64,000 bases of DNA, taken from Hemerocallis citrina. Lineage: Eukaryota; Streptophyta; Magnoliopsida; Asparagales; Asphodelaceae. Below, in pieces: positions 33,716 through 45,470 of the stretch (its first letter is position 1; every line of letters starts with the position of its first letter). The position numbers and the translations under genes were made by a program. The notes under the pieces were generated by a model. The model was not told where the DNA came from. It did no database searches and saw only the letters and a list, made by a program, of their open reading frames with translations. The stretch lies in contig CM030359.1 in assembly GCA_017893485.1 (NCBI GenBank), positions 26,805,750 to 26,869,749 on the forward strand, written 5' to 3'.

Positions 33716-34037
33716 GATTCAAACCTGAAATCAACCCAGTCAAGTCAGTTTCTATCTCTTGCATGATTTCAGGGAACAACCCAGTCAAGTCAGTTGCTAT
33801 CTCTTGCATGATTTCAGGAAACAACCCAGTCAAGTCAGTTGCTATTTCTTAGCTATTGTTTAGGAGTTTTCAGTTCAGTTTAGTTTACTTCCTAGCTTAT
33901 TTAAGTCTTGTAATACTCATCATTTTTCAATCAAGAAAAGAAAAAAAAAACCCAGATTGTTTCCTCTGCACAGATTGTTTTCCTCTGCTTATCTCCTTTC
34001 CTTTCTCATATTCTTCCTCTGTCAAAATCAAACAACA
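33707..34037 (+). repeat. 3' LTR of copia B
   Basis: Starts TGTTGAAGTGTGATTCAAAC, contains two to three tandem copies of CAACCCAGTCAAGTCAGTT...CTCTTGCATGATTTCAGG and a TATTTAAG TATA-like box near 33898, and ends AAACAACA at 34037. The target duplication ACATA follows. Confidence 0.92.
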
Positions 34038-34042
34038 ACATA

Positions 34043-35097
34043 TGCTCTGTATCTTTCAAAGAAGAGAAGGCCAACGGTGAGGTTGACAAATCTTGCAACT
34101 CACTTACTTTGAATGTCCAACTGTCAGTGTTTAAGGAATGTGTACAGGTCAGATTCATGTCAGCTCTATGCCCATTGCACGTCGAACCAGGCAGTCTATA
34201 GCAGGTAAACTATTGACACCTACTGAAAGTGTAGTTATAGATAATGAAAAAATCCGTCGGACCACTGGAAAAAGGAAGGGTCCTGATATTTGTTAGATCA
34301 AAATGCTGAAGTTGAGGGAGACTTTTCTGGTGAAATAGATGCACAAGATGTTAGAGATCTGCATGAAGGGGTTGAGAAAGATGCTTCTCATGTGCTTACA
34401 CACCCGAAACGGAGAAGAACAAGACCGACCACTCCAGGTAAACCGAATACTAATGACAACCTGAATAAGCCATCAGTTTCTGTGAATCATATACAAACCA
34501 GGGCTCAACAAGAAAAGATTACTGTTAAATTCAAAACTATTGGTGAGATCATAGATACTGCAAACAGTAAGAGAAGATCCATTTCTTCCCGGATGACATC
34601 TGACATTCATAAATTAACTTCTGATGGTAGGAAGGCCGAATTCGTATCAGGTGTGAGAACAAGGTCATCGTCAAAAACTTCACTTTCGAAACCTAATATA
34701 GAAAATTGTTTAGTGAAAAGTTTGGCTAGGCCAGTTGTACCCAGTACTGCTTCTACTGAACCCTGTTCTAGTCGATCACTCAAGCAAGGCACAAATCTTG
34801 AAATTGCAGAAGAAGATGACCACCAAGATGAATCAGCTATGGAAGAACTTCAGCCTTCTGTTTAAAAAAATGTAGATGTCGTGTCTCCTGTTTGTGTGGC
34901 TCGAGATAATCTCCGAACACTAGGCAAAAGAGGAAAGTCAAGATCATCAATTGTTAAAGAACTACTACAATTGGAAACATGCAATTTGTCTCCAGCTTCA
35001 GTGGTTAAAATGAGATGTCGAAAAGATAGAGCCAATGTACGTCCGTATCTTATTCAGCCATCATTTTGATGATGATATTGTCAAACACCAGAAAAAG
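34043..35097 (+). pseudogene. PTIP-like BRCT gene, large exon, 3' half (damaged)
   Basis: Continues the exon cut at 29220, beginning CSVSFKEEKANGEVDKSC in the original phase. Frames then shift: MPIARRTRQSIAGKLLTPTE (34168 on), GDFSGEIDAQDVRDLHEG (34319 on), and basic serine-rich sequence to 34862, where a TAA occurs. The last part contains RTLGKRGKSRSSIVKEL and, after another shift, VLFSHHFDDDIVKHQKK. That is the start of the first C-terminal BRCT domain. The donor AAAAAG|GTACTT ends the exon at 35097. At least three frameshifts and one stop are visible. Family: plant PTIP/PAXIP1-like DNA-damage proteins. Confidence 0.8.
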
Positions 35098-35485
35098 GTA
35101 CTTTGTTATTGTTACTGTTATTTTTATATGCTTAACAACTAGACTTTTGAGCACCAACTTTTTCAGTCACTTGGATTTACTTGCTCCCCTATACTCATTG
35201 ATGGTTTGTAGATAGGAGTTAAAACCTACTCAATCTTGTTATAAAAATGTTAGTGTTTGCTGTGCCTCTCTCTCTACGTAGATCGAGAACACCCTAATAA
35301 AGCGTTACCCTAGCACCATTTCTCTAGAATAATGTAGATACAAATGTATCTTTAAAAGAGATGGTGTATTCTTTTCTTTTAATGAAGAACTAAAAGATTT
35401 ATCTGAAAGAAGTTAGTAGGCCAACCACACATATCACCTCTCATTATATAGTTAGCATGTGGCTTATCATGTTTTTCTTTTTCAG
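35098..35485 (+). other. Intron between BRCT exons
   Basis: AT-rich, starts GTACTT and ends TTTTTCAG at 35485. No inserted element was recognised. It appears to be an original intron of the host gene. Confidence 0.55.
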
Positions 35486-35744
35486 ATCATGGGATGCTTA
35501 GGTGTTTCTCTTGCATCCTCCATTTCGGATGCTACACATTTTGTAACGGACAGTTTTGTACGCACAAGGAATATGCTAGAAGCAATGGCTCAAGGTAAAC
35601 CAGTGGTGACACATGTGGCTCGAAAGCTGTGGGCAAGCTAGCTGTTTTATTGATGAGAAAAATTATATTTTGAGAGATGATAAGTAGGAAAAGGTTTGCA
35701 TGCCTCTTTCGTTGTCAATTGCTTGCAAAAGCCCTTTGATGCTG
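35486..35744 (+). pseudogene. PTIP-like BRCT gene, BRCT-1 exon (damaged)
   Basis: Encodes MGCLGVSLASSISDATHFVT, FVRTRNMLEAMAQGKPVVTH, then after a 2-base deletion WLESCGQASCFIDEKNYILR, and after a TAG EKVCMPLSLSIACKSPLML. The pattern of a buried ATH(F/L)V, GKPVV(T/S) and W(L)xxC is the core of a BRCT domain, a phosphoprotein-binding module of DNA-damage proteins. The donor at 35745 reads GTTAGT. The second half is out of frame with the first, so the exon cannot give an intact domain. Confidence 0.85.
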
Positions 35745-35864
35745 GTTAGTGTCTGATTCCTTTTGAACTACCTACTGAGTTTATCAATCGCCTTAAACAC
35801 AATAAAGTGTTTCTTTTTCTTTAATCACTGGTTTGCTTTCTATTTATCTATTTATCTTTTGCAG

Positions 35865-35945
35865 GGGAGAAGAGTGTATATTACACCGAACACAAAACCT
35901 AGTAGGGAAGTTATTGCCAGCTTGGTTAAGGCAGCTGAAGGCCAG
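35865..35945 (+). pseudogene. PTIP-like BRCT gene, exon starting BRCT-2
   Basis: Bounded by TTTTGCAG and a GTATCC donor, 81 bp in frame: GRRVYITPNTKPSREVIASL then VKAAEGQ. This is the conserved start of the second C-terminal BRCT domain in plant PTIP-like proteins. The exon itself has no lesion. A short possible continuation at about 36001-36045 (TSSILPEDL in one frame) may be the remnant of the next exon. Confidence 0.8.
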
Positions 35946-36000
35946 GTATCCTATGGACGGAACCCATTCAGTATTTGGTCTCTTTTTTTAGTTGGGTGAG

Positions 36001-36045
36001 CAGTTAGATTTACAATGAAAAACGTCTAGTATTTTGCCTGAAGAT
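36001..36045 (+). pseudogene. Possible remnant of the next BRCT-2 exon
   Basis: After an AG, one frame reads SSILPEDLN before a stop; plant PTIP-like proteins have a PEDL(L)-like segment shortly after the preceding exon. The match is short and the following sequence does not continue the domain. Low confidence. Confidence 0.3.
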
Positions 36046-36579
36046 TTGAATTGACTGAACTGTTTCATACGATTGAAATAACCATATTAGTGGCGTCTTT
36101 TACTTCTATTTATCATGGTTTTTCTTGAATTGTTATACCAAGTAAAAATTAGCGGTTTTATAGTAGAACTTATTAGTTGTGCATTGTACTATACTTCCAG
36201 CTATTGGAGAAATCTACTCCCAAATCGTAGTGCTAATAGCGGAAGTGCACCACAAGCAATAGAAATTTTCAAAAAATAGATAAATCAAGAACAAGCCACC
36301 ACAATATATGGATCTCACACGAACACAACCAATATGCAGAGATAACCAATACTTCTTATTCCCAAAGAAATACAAAGATTACAAAAGAGATTACAACTCT
36401 CAATCTCTCTCTCTCACCTTTGAAACACTCGGCACAATCTCTCTTGAAGTTGAATGATGATCAGATCTATTCAGATTATTAAACCCTAGAGTTTATGGCC
36501 ATATATATAGCTCCCAAGTAAATCCCAAAAGATATACACAAATCTAGCAAATTGAGCCTTTATCCCATAAGCCCCAAAG

Positions 36580-36770
36580 AACAACTCAGCGTCGGTCGAC
36601 CGCACCCCAAGCCGATCGACTGCAACGTGCAGATCCAGACCCGAGGGCTGACCGGTCGACCGCATCGCCCAGACCGGTCGATCGTCCCCTCCTCTGTTGG
36701 ACGCCTACACTCGAAGAACCCCCAGTCGACTGGGTCGGTCGACCGCACCCCTAGTCGGTCGACCGCAACC
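36580..36770 (-). repeat. Cluster of GGTCGACC-type palindromes in the LTR
   Basis: Within about 190 bp are repeated (C)GGTCGACCGCA, GATCGAC, CCAGTCGACTGG and related sites; the same block is present in the other LTR at 39143-39322. It is downstream of the TATA box on the minus strand only if transcription starts upstream of it; on that strand the block lies in U3 before the TATA box. Confidence 0.7.
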
Positions 36771-36888
36771 CTCCCAACTTCTCTTCTTCTACTTGCTGCT
36801 TGTCTTTCCTTGCTTCTTTGTTTTCTCATCTTATCTCCAACTTCAAGTACCCCGTGCCTACGTGTATTTGAGGCCACAATTCCTAACA

Positions 36889-38740
36889 ATCTTCCACTTT
36901 GACCAAATACACCACGCTTCAAAGTTATTGCAATCTTTCCTCGCATTATCTCTGCCATCTCCCATTTTCATGGAAGACCCAAGTACTCTCTACTCTCATG
37001 AAGAGCACCTCCGCCACTCCACGTGGAGTGCACCAACCACCTCTCATCGCCTCATGAAGGATGTGCTCCACCAATCGTATAGGGCACGAATACCGGAGAA
37101 ATAACCTCCCGTGTCGGATTTCGTGTTATGAGACTCCCCACCTCGCAAGATCTCCATCAATACCGGACATGGTTCGAAGCCTCTCAATGCACCCTCTGCA
37201 CTAGAAATCTTCGTGGACGACACCTCCACAAACTCCGCAGACTTGTTCAACCCCTACAATCCCAATTCGGTTACCCTCATCGATATCACCCTGCATATCT
37301 ATACCAGTGCTCTCTATCACGCAAGAGCGACTTGAAGCTTCAACTGCCAATTCACAAAGTACCCTCTCCGCAGCAACGTCTTGCCCTCTAAGATTATTTC
37401 CATGGCCAGCAGCTCCCACCAAATTAGTAACATCTCCTCCACAACTGAAAGAACTCGGTTGCACCCCACACAACCTACTACTCGATTCCGGCTGAGAGTC
37501 AACTACAGGAGAAACGCCCCTCACGTCTCTAAGCAAATATAGCGTTTCCTCATGCTTTCCTTTTGCAATCACCCTTGAACCTGCAGCTATACACCACTCC
37601 CCACTACCAACTGTAGTAGACAATCCCTCTTTGTCTAGCCTTCCAATCGAGATAAGATTTTTCTTCAAGTTTGGAACATGCCTTATCTCCCGCAAGACAA
37701 CACTTTGATCATCAATGGTATTCACGCGAACAGTACCAACCCCACGTACAGGACACCGGTGACCATTCCCCACGATCACATCTCCAAAAGAATCCTCCTC
37801 GTAGTCATCAAACATCTCTCCTCGGAGTGCAATGAAAAAAAGCTCCTGAATCAATACACCAATTTTGAGTGCCCAACTCCTCCCGAGCTGATAAGCATAG
37901 ATCCTCAACAAGCCCCACTTGAGCTTCCTTTGAGGTATCTCTCTTCGGCTTCTCATGCTTCTTTATATAAGCTTTACAACTGCGCATCATGTGACCTTTC
38001 TTGTGACAATACCAGCACTTTGGTCCATGCCCCCCATTATGTCATCAGACCCACTCTGAGATGAACTACTCTGATCCTTTCTTCTTCGACTGCTCTTAGA
38101 TCTCCCACGTCTCTTCTCAATGTACATGGCGGAATCTCTAGAAGATGATGATGGATATTCCCGTTTCTCACCCTTCTCACCTTCTCGTTCAGAATGCTAC
38201 TCACCACATCCTGTAGAGTCGTTGAATCTATCATAATGCCTGTAATAGTCTGTTCTACCGTACCATAACTATCGGGTAAAGTAGATAGAAGTAACAATGA
38301 CTGCCCTCACTCTGAAAACTTCAAACCTGCAGCTTCCATCTGGTTGTAAACCATACAGTAATTGTTCACATGCTCTACTACTGAACCCCCTTCCTTCAAT
38401 TTCATATTAACCAATTTCTTCAGATGAAGAATTTGACGATTTCTCATATATATCCGTGAGAATCTCCATAACCTCCTTTGTGGTCTTTGCCTTCGAGATA
38501 TGAAATAACGCCTTCCTACTCAGTCCTAACTGAATCTGCCCCAGTGCCTTCTAATCCAAACGATTCCACTCCGCCAAGACCTTCACATCCTTGTCTGCAC
38601 CTACTGGCTTCTCATCAAACAACGGACCATCAAGATCTTTCTAACGAATATACGCTATCATCTGAATCTTCCACATCGCGAGTCACTCCTATCAAATCTC
38701 TCGATCTTCATCTTGTTATCGGCCATCTCGAACCAACTGC
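36889..38740 (-). pseudogene. Gag and protease remnant of the gag-only element
   Basis: On the minus strand, gag sequence includes LLLSTLPDSYGTVEQTITG (38230-38295) and a knuckle-like CHKKGHMMRSC (near 37975-38005). The protease-like site is NWCIDSGAFFHCTPRR near 37815-37860. A GAG-pre-integrase-like stretch follows (GHRCPVRGVGTVRV, LREIRHVPNLKKNLISIGRL) to about 37560. Stops are present at several points. No integrase or reverse transcriptase motif occurs before the 3' LTR, which is the basis for calling it gag-only. Confidence 0.75.
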
Positions 38741-39449
38741 TCTGATACCACTTGTCGGAGAAATCTACTCCCAACTCGTAGTGCTAATAGCGAAAGTGCA
38801 CCACAAGCAATAGAAACTCCTAAGAAATAGATGAACCAAAAACAAGCCACCACAATATATGGATCTCACAAGAACACAACCAATATGCAGAGATAATCAA
38901 TACTTCTTATTCCCAAAGAAATACAAAGATTACAAAAGAGATTACAACTCTCAATCTCTTTCACACCTTTGAAATACTCGGGACAATCTCTCTTGAAGTT
39001 GAATAATGATCAGATCTATTCAGATTACTAAACCCTAGAGTTTACGACCATATATATAGCTCCCAAGTAAACCCTAAAAGATATACACAAATCTAGTAAA
39101 TTGGGCCTTTATCCCGTAAGCCCAAAAGAACAACTCAGCATCGGTGTCGGTCGACCGCACCCCATGCCGGTCGACCGCAATGTGCAGATCCAGATCCGAG
39201 GGCTGACCGGTCGACCGCATCGCCCAGACCGGTCGACCATCCCCTCCTCTGTTGGATGCCTACACTCGAAGAACCCCCAGTCGACTGGTTCGGTCGACCG
39301 CACCCCTAGCCAGTCGACCGCAACCCTCCAGACTTCTCTTCTTCTACTTGCTGCTTGTCTTCCCTTGCTTCTTTGTTTTCTCTTCTTCTTCTCTAACTTC
39401 AAGTACCCCGTGCCTACGTGTATTTGAGGCCACAATTCCTAACACCAGC

Positions 39450-39789
39450 TACATATATGTTAATGAGGCATTGCTTTTTGCTAACCATTTATTAGTAACT
39501 TGGGGGTGGAAATATGTTGAGTTGATCAGGAATGATTTGTCAAGATTGTTGGCTACGCAGGGATGAAGCCAGAAAATATTTATTGTGGGGCTAACCAATA
39601 AGTTTACAAATTCACAGTATAAAGTGATACATACATAAAAAAAAACCATAGAAATTATCAAGAAGAAAATCTAATTCATAAGCACATATAAGGTCTTTGA
39701 TATTGTTAACCAATAATTATTTATTTATTCTCATATATATATTTGAGATAGCCGAGAAAGCAATCAAATATAATAAATATGTCACAACC
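39450..39789. other. Host intron flank, no gene seen
   Basis: AT-rich sequence continuing the host intron after the gag-only element. It ends CACAACC directly before TGTAATGCCCCG at 39790. No BRCT exon could be recognised. Confidence 0.4.
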
Positions 39790-40404
39790 TGTAATGCCCC
39801 GAATTCTAAATACATTTAATTCGTAGTACAATAGGATCTTTTACTTCAAATTCATATAAAAATACATGTAATTAAAATTTTTTCCATTTACAACATTGTT
39901 CTTTACAATAACACAGTGGAAATGAATAAGTACAATACGTGTAATAATGGAAGCTCTTCAATCATATGGCAACCCATCATAGTAACTTCAAGTCCTTGCC
40001 AAGTCCAATCCTGCGACTAGAAAATTGTGGGCACGTCTGTTGCATATAACTGACGCAATGCTATAATACAGCGGTTCTTCTACTTTAACAATTACAAACT
40101 TGATGCACAAAAGCTATATTGACAAAAATGAATAAAAACAGATAGTGAATCTAATCTAAATGTATAAGTGTATGTCATGAAACAGAAATCAAAATGCATT
40201 AAACAATGGCATAAAACAAGTATTCAATAAAGCAACAAATGCACACAGCACACTAATGCACACATGTTCGAATTCTATGTATCCCATACTACATAGGTTC
40301 GACCTTAACATTATCCTCATTATAGGGTTAAATCCCATGTCATGCAACCTAACCCGATGACTGTACTCCAACGTGTAATTACATGTGAGTTGCACCCCCA
40401 GGAT

Positions 40405-40800
40405 ATTGGATCTTACCGGCATACTCCTAGCTTACACATCGTGGATTTACCGGGCGTATCCTCAGCCATGAACCCTAGTAAGTCGATCTCCCGCAACTAC
40501 GAATCAAGCCTACCCCTAGCCCACCTCAGTGGATTTACTGGGCGTATCCTGTCCGTCCCGAATATTCCTAGAAACTGCAAGTTCTTTGCCGGTCTTTTTG
40601 CAAACAGTACCGACATACTCCTAGCCCACACATGTAGATTTACCGGGCGTATCCTCGGTCGTGAACATTCCTAGGGACCACAGTCCTTTACTGGCCATTT
40701 CATTGACCTCACCGGCCTACCCCTAGCCCACATATGTAGATTTACTGGGCGTATCCTCCGTCATGTCCCGAACCCCTAGTAACCGCAAGCTCTTTACTGG
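40405..40800. repeat. Degenerate tandem repeat, about 4 copies of 88-105 bp
   Basis: The core GGATTTACCGGGCGTATCCT recurs with GGGCGT starting at 40453, 40540, 40645 and 40747. Each unit also has CTACCCCTAGCCCACA and a CCTAG...GCAA block. It lies about 620 bp from the LTR end at 39790. Confidence 0.85.
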
Positions 40801-41185
40801 ACATGTTCGTCATTGTTTTCAGCCATAATTCCACCTAGTGCCTGTCCTTAAGTTCAAATATAAATAATTGCCACCTAGAGCTAGCTTACCCTACCAGACT
40901 TAAATCAAACACTGAGAATGTTAGACCACACAGGCTATTTCTCAAAGAGAAAGTTAACCCACACTGGCTACTTATCAAATTTTCACATATCATAACCTGC
41001 CGACACTCTGGGTCTTGCTCAGCCTCTAGATTCCAACAATCTCAACATAGAGATCAACTAGGTTACATCTAACCTCTTATAAAAATTTCCATTCATTAAA
41101 TATCTTTAAACTTCTTTTATTCATTCTCTTTGCTATTATCAATCATGAAGTGACCAACTTCTTATAGCAATATTCAATAACACTT

Positions 41186-44100
41186 TGTTGAAATATAGTA
41201 ATTACTAATGTGTATATTCTGTTTCCTAATCTATAGGCAACAGATTCTCCAAAATCTCTCATCTCCTCAATCTTCTCTCAATCTCTTTCTCTAAGAATGT
41301 AATTCTTATATATAAATGTATACAGTAGATAAACAATATGAATAAGAAAAATATTATTTCTCCCAAATCTGATTTCAACATGGTATTAGAGTCTAACTAG
41401 ATTTAGGCTAGTTGAAGAAGAAGAAGAGAAGGAGGTGATCGGATCTGATGCCTCCATCCCGACCCGATCCCGACCAAATCCCGACATCCCCGAACTCCTG
41501 ACATCTCCGAACCTCCCCTCCTCCATTCTCTCTCCCGAATCTCACAGCCCTCGTCGCCCCCACCGTCGAACATCCAGGGCCTCGTCGCCCCCACTCCCGA
41601 AACCACAGCCACCCGTCGTGCACCAGTCGTCCCGAAGCCACAGCCACCCGTCCCTCGCGAAGCCACCGCCAACCGAACAACCTTTCTGGCATCATCAATG
41701 CCCCGATCACGAAGCCAGATCAGATCCGTTTATTTTGAAGACAGATCAGATCTTACCACTTATTTCTAAGTCAGATCAGATCTGTTTTTCGAAGTCAGAT
41801 ATGAGTATTCGCTCGAAGCCAGTCGCCTGCCGAAGCCATCGCCGTCGACCACCTTGTCATCGTCGATCCGTGCACCCGAACTCTTGATCATAGTGTTCAC
41901 TTCGACCAAGATTCGCAGTTTTACTTCTTGAAGATCTCATTTACTGGTTAAAAAAATTCATGTTTGTTGATGTTAGAGATCTAGTGTGTTGAAGATCAAA
42001 ATTTCGTTTGCTGTTTGTTGAAGACTTGGAGCTGTTCTTGATGTTTGCTGGTATTCGCAAGCCAAGTTGTGTTGTTTGCTATTGGTTGCTGAAGACCAAA
42101 TCCGTTATTTTTTTATCAGATCCGTTGTTTTCTTGTGCCGCTACCATGGGACAAACTGATGGAGCTGAGAAGAGTATTGGACTTGTCTCTACATTAGTTA
42201 CAGCTGCAGGTAAGGATGGTAAGGTATTTAATATTTCTGCCTCTGTTATGAATAATGCATGGATAATTGATTTGGGTGCTATCGACCATATGAATTTTGA
42301 TTCTAGACAAGTCTAAAATTTTCAACCATCCACCAAATCAACTGTATACACTGCCAATGATGATCCTGCCACTGTTACTGGTGAGGGTTCCATACCTCTC
42401 ACAAACAACCTAACCTTAGATACTGCCCTAGTTGTGCCATTTTTGAATTTTAACCTATTATCTGTTGCTCAAATAACTATTGCCTTACATTTTATTGTTC
42501 TTTTTTGGTCTTAACATTGTGTGTTTAAGGATATTCGGACTCGACAATTGGTTATGGGGTTAGACACGGGAAACTCTATTACCTGGATTTAGAATCTGAA
42601 AGTTCGAGCAAGTTGACTCAAGCTCTAAATGTGGAAGGATCTGAAGGTGAGAAGAAGAAATCAGATATTTGGCTATGACATCGACGTCTAGGGCATGCTT
42701 CTTTTGGTTATTTGAAGAAATTATTTCTAGGTTTATTTTTGAAGTTGGATATTTCTGCCTTTCAGTGTGATGTGTGTGAACTCGTAAAAGGTCACTGTGT
42801 CTCTTTTCCTCCAAGTCCAAGTAGAAACTCTCTTCCATTTATGATTATTCATTCTGATGTTTGGGGTCCATCCAAAAATACTACATTTGGAGGAGTCAAA
42901 TGGTTTGTGATATTTATTGATGACTATACTCGTATGACCTGGATTTGTTTGATGAAGTCGAAAAGTGAAGTTAGTGGCTTGTTTCAGAAATTTTACAAGC
43001 ATGTTATGACTCAGTATAAATCACAGATTCAAGTTTTTAGGAGTGATAATGGCGGAGAGTACCTGAGTTTGAATCTGCAACAATATTTGGTGGAACACGG
43101 AATTGTTCACCAGACTACATGCTCATGTCCGATGTGTTTTCGTGGGATATGCACAGGATAAGAAAGGGTATCGGTGCTATCACCCACCAACTCAAAGGAT
43201 GTTTGTGACTATGGATGTTGTGTTCCATAAAGATGAGATGTATTTTTCCTCTGAGGTTGAACTTTAGGGGGAGTACCGACATGAAGTTCAAACTCTTGTC
43301 TATGATAAAGTGGTTACCATTCAGACTGAATAATCAGATATAAGGGGAGAAAATCTAGATATAAGTAGTGACGATCACTCGAATGAAGATTTGGTTGAGG
43401 AACGAGATTTTCATTAGGAACTGCAATCAGTGCCGAACTTCTATGAAGATGAGCCATTTCTACCACCAGCACCGTCAGAACCATCTCTACTCTACCACCA
43501 GCACCATCAGATCTATCTCTACCCACAGCAAATCCCAAAACCAATCGTCATCGTTGTCCGAAGCTCCAAGAAGAGAACTCCCAAATCGTACTACTAGAGG
43601 TATCCCAAAACCCACTTATGAGCCTAATCCCACTTATAATGTCAAGTATCCCATGAGTCATTATGTGTCCACTCACCGATTGTCTAAATCAAATAAGTCA
43701 TTTGTGATTCAATTATCTGTTGTACCTATTCCTAACACTGTGCAGGAAGCCTTAGCTGATCCAAGGTGGAAAGCAGCTATGGATGAGGAGATGAAGTCCT
43801 TGAAGAAGAATGAAACTTGGGAGATAGTCTAATTGGCAGTAAGAAAGAAGCCGGTAGGATGTAGATGGATTTATACAGTGAAGTATAAGTCTGATGGTTC
43901 AATAAAGCGATACAAAGCAAGGCTGGTTGCCAAAGGGTACACTCAAATTTATGGAATTGATTATGATGAAACATTTGCACCGGTAGCAAAGTTCAACACC
44001 GTTCGAGTTTTATTGTCACTTGCTGCAAATCTTGATTGGCCGTTGGAGCAATTCGATGTGAAGAATGCATTTTTGCATGGGAAATTGACAGAAGAGGTGT

Positions 44101-45465
44101 ATATGGATCTTCCACCATGGGTCGAACAGACCAGTCCAACACAACAATAAAGTATGTCGTTTGAAGAAAGCATTGTATGGGCTTAACCAGTCGCCAAGAG
44201 TTTGGTTTGGGAGATTTACAAAATCAATGAGGACATTCGGATACTATCAGAGTAATTCAGATCACTCTGTTCCTAAAAAGGAAACAAGGTAAAATTACTG
44301 TTCTCATTATTTATGTGGATGATATGATAGTAACTGGAGATGATCCTGAAGAGAGGAAGTCATTAAAGTACTACTTGTCACAAGAGTTCGAAATGAAAGA
44401 TCTTGGCCCTTTGAGATACTTCCTTGGTATTAAAGTTTCTCGCTCAAGAAAGGGGATATTTCTGTCTGGAAAAAAGTATGCTCTTGATTTATTGAAGGAA
44501 ATTGGAATGTCCGCTTGTCAGCCGATTAGCACACCGTTAGAAGGACTGAAACTTTGCAACGAATCTGATAATGGGCCTTGTGATAAGGAAAGATATCAGA
44601 GATTGGTTGGACGGATGATGTATACACAGCCAGATTTGTCATATGCTTTAAGTGTGGTAAGTCAGTTTATGCATGCACCTCAGCAACAGCATATGGATAC
44701 AGTGACGAGAATTATGAGATATATTAAGTATGCTCCAGGAAAAAGGATCTTATTTGTGAAACATGATCATTTGAAGATCGAGGCATATACTGATGTTGAT
44801 TGAGCAGGATCTATAATTGATAGGCGCTCAACTTTAGCATACTTCATCTTTGTTGGAGAAAATTTAGTTACATGGAGGAGTAAGAAGCAAAATGTTGTTG
44901 CACGCTCCAGTGCAGAGGCTAAGTATCGCAGAGTAGCTTTAAGTATAACGGAAGCTTTATGGCTGAAACTCTTGTTGCAGGACTTAGGCTATAGACCAAA
45001 TGAACCTATGAAAGTATATTGTGATAGTCAAGCGGCATGTGATATTGCTGCTAATTCGGTTCAGCATGATAGGACGAAACATGTAGAAGTGGATATATTA
45101 TTCATCAAAAAAAAATTAGATGAGAAAGTCATTGAGATATCTAAAGTGAAGTCAGAAGATCAACTCACATATATCTTAACCAAGGCGGTTTCGAATCGGC
45201 TCTTCTTGAAATTTGTTGACAAGTTTGGCATGTTCAATATCTATGTACCAACTTGAGGGGGAGTGTTGAAATATAGTAATTACTAATGTGTATATTCTGT
45301 TTCCTAATCTATAGGAAACAGATTCCCCAAAATCTCTCATCTCCTCAATCTTCTCTCAATCTCCTTTCTTTTTCTCTAAGAATGTAATTCTTATATATAG
45401 ATGTATACAGTAGAGAAACAATATGAATAAGAAAAATATTATTTTTCCCAAATCTGATTTCAACA
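41186..45465 (+). mobile_element. Ty1/copia element C
   Basis: LTRs 41186-41380 (195 bp) and 45264-45465 (202 bp) start TGTTGAAATATAGTAATTAC and end GATTTCAACA. They are flanked by CACTT on both sides (41181-41185 and 45466-45470). TGGTATTAGAGTCT follows the left LTR as a mutated primer-binding site, and TTGAGGGGGAG (45253-45263) is the polypurine tract. The coding part has lost most of gag and part of integrase. It is inserted in the LTR-derived sequence that begins at 39790. Confidence 0.92.
42140..45256 (+). pseudogene. Copia C pol remnant
   Basis: In order: protease-like site AWIIDLGAIDHM (42258-42295; the catalytic DSG is DLG here); GAG-pre-integrase remnants; integrase with CDVCELVKGHC, HSDVWGP, FIDDYTRMTW and SDNGGEY (42712-43110). 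A deletion joins HQTTC to late integrase sequence near 43120. Reverse transcriptase has [55 protein letters not shown] and YVDDMIV (43745-44335). RNase H has ASSAEA-like and VYCDSQAACDIA (45018-45060). Several stops and frameshifts are present (for example after WEIV, and at DVD*AGS). Not functional. Confidence 0.85.
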
Positions 45466-45470
45466 CACTT

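Larger units (their letters stand above)
29221..34037 (+). mobile_element. Ty1/copia element B with inverted 5' LTR
   Basis: A 4.8-kb, comparatively young copia element inserted in an exon of the BRCT pseudogene. ACATA flanks both outer ends (29216-29220 and 34038-34042). The right LTR (33707-34037) is in normal orientation. The left end is a full LTR in reverse orientation (29221-29568), followed by about 92 bp of forward LTR 3' sequence (29569-29660). The primer-binding site TGGTATCAGAG is at 29662-29672 and the polypurine tract AAGGGGAGG at 33698-33706. The polyprotein is nearly full length with few lesions. The inverted LTR is highly unusual; see findings. Confidence 0.93.
36202..39444 (-). 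mobile_element. Copia-type gag-only LTR element (TR-GAG-like), minus strand
   Basis: Long LTRs at 36202-36888 and 38753-39444 (about 690 bp) are bounded by CCAGC on both sides (36197-36201 and 39445-39449). On the minus strand the LTR starts TGTTAGGAATTGTGGCC. The 5' LTR is at 38753-39444 and is followed by AGTGGTATCAGAGCAG (38737-38752), a primer-binding site. The polypurine side is AAAGTGGAAGAT next to 36888. The internal 1.86 kb encodes only gag and protease remnants, so the element is non-autonomous. LTRs carry a TATATATA box and a cluster of GGTCGACC palindromes. Confidence 0.88.

Noticed and set aside
29221..34037. Integrated plant pararetrovirus
   Set aside because: Domain order (protease, integrase, reverse transcriptase, RNase H), LTRs and target duplication are those of Ty1/copia; no coat or movement protein seen.
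39450..39566. Possible BRCT-2 exon after the gag-only element
   Set aside because: The frame (VNEALLFANHLLVTWGW) does not match the BRCT-2 pattern of PTIP-like proteins, and no splice sites fit.
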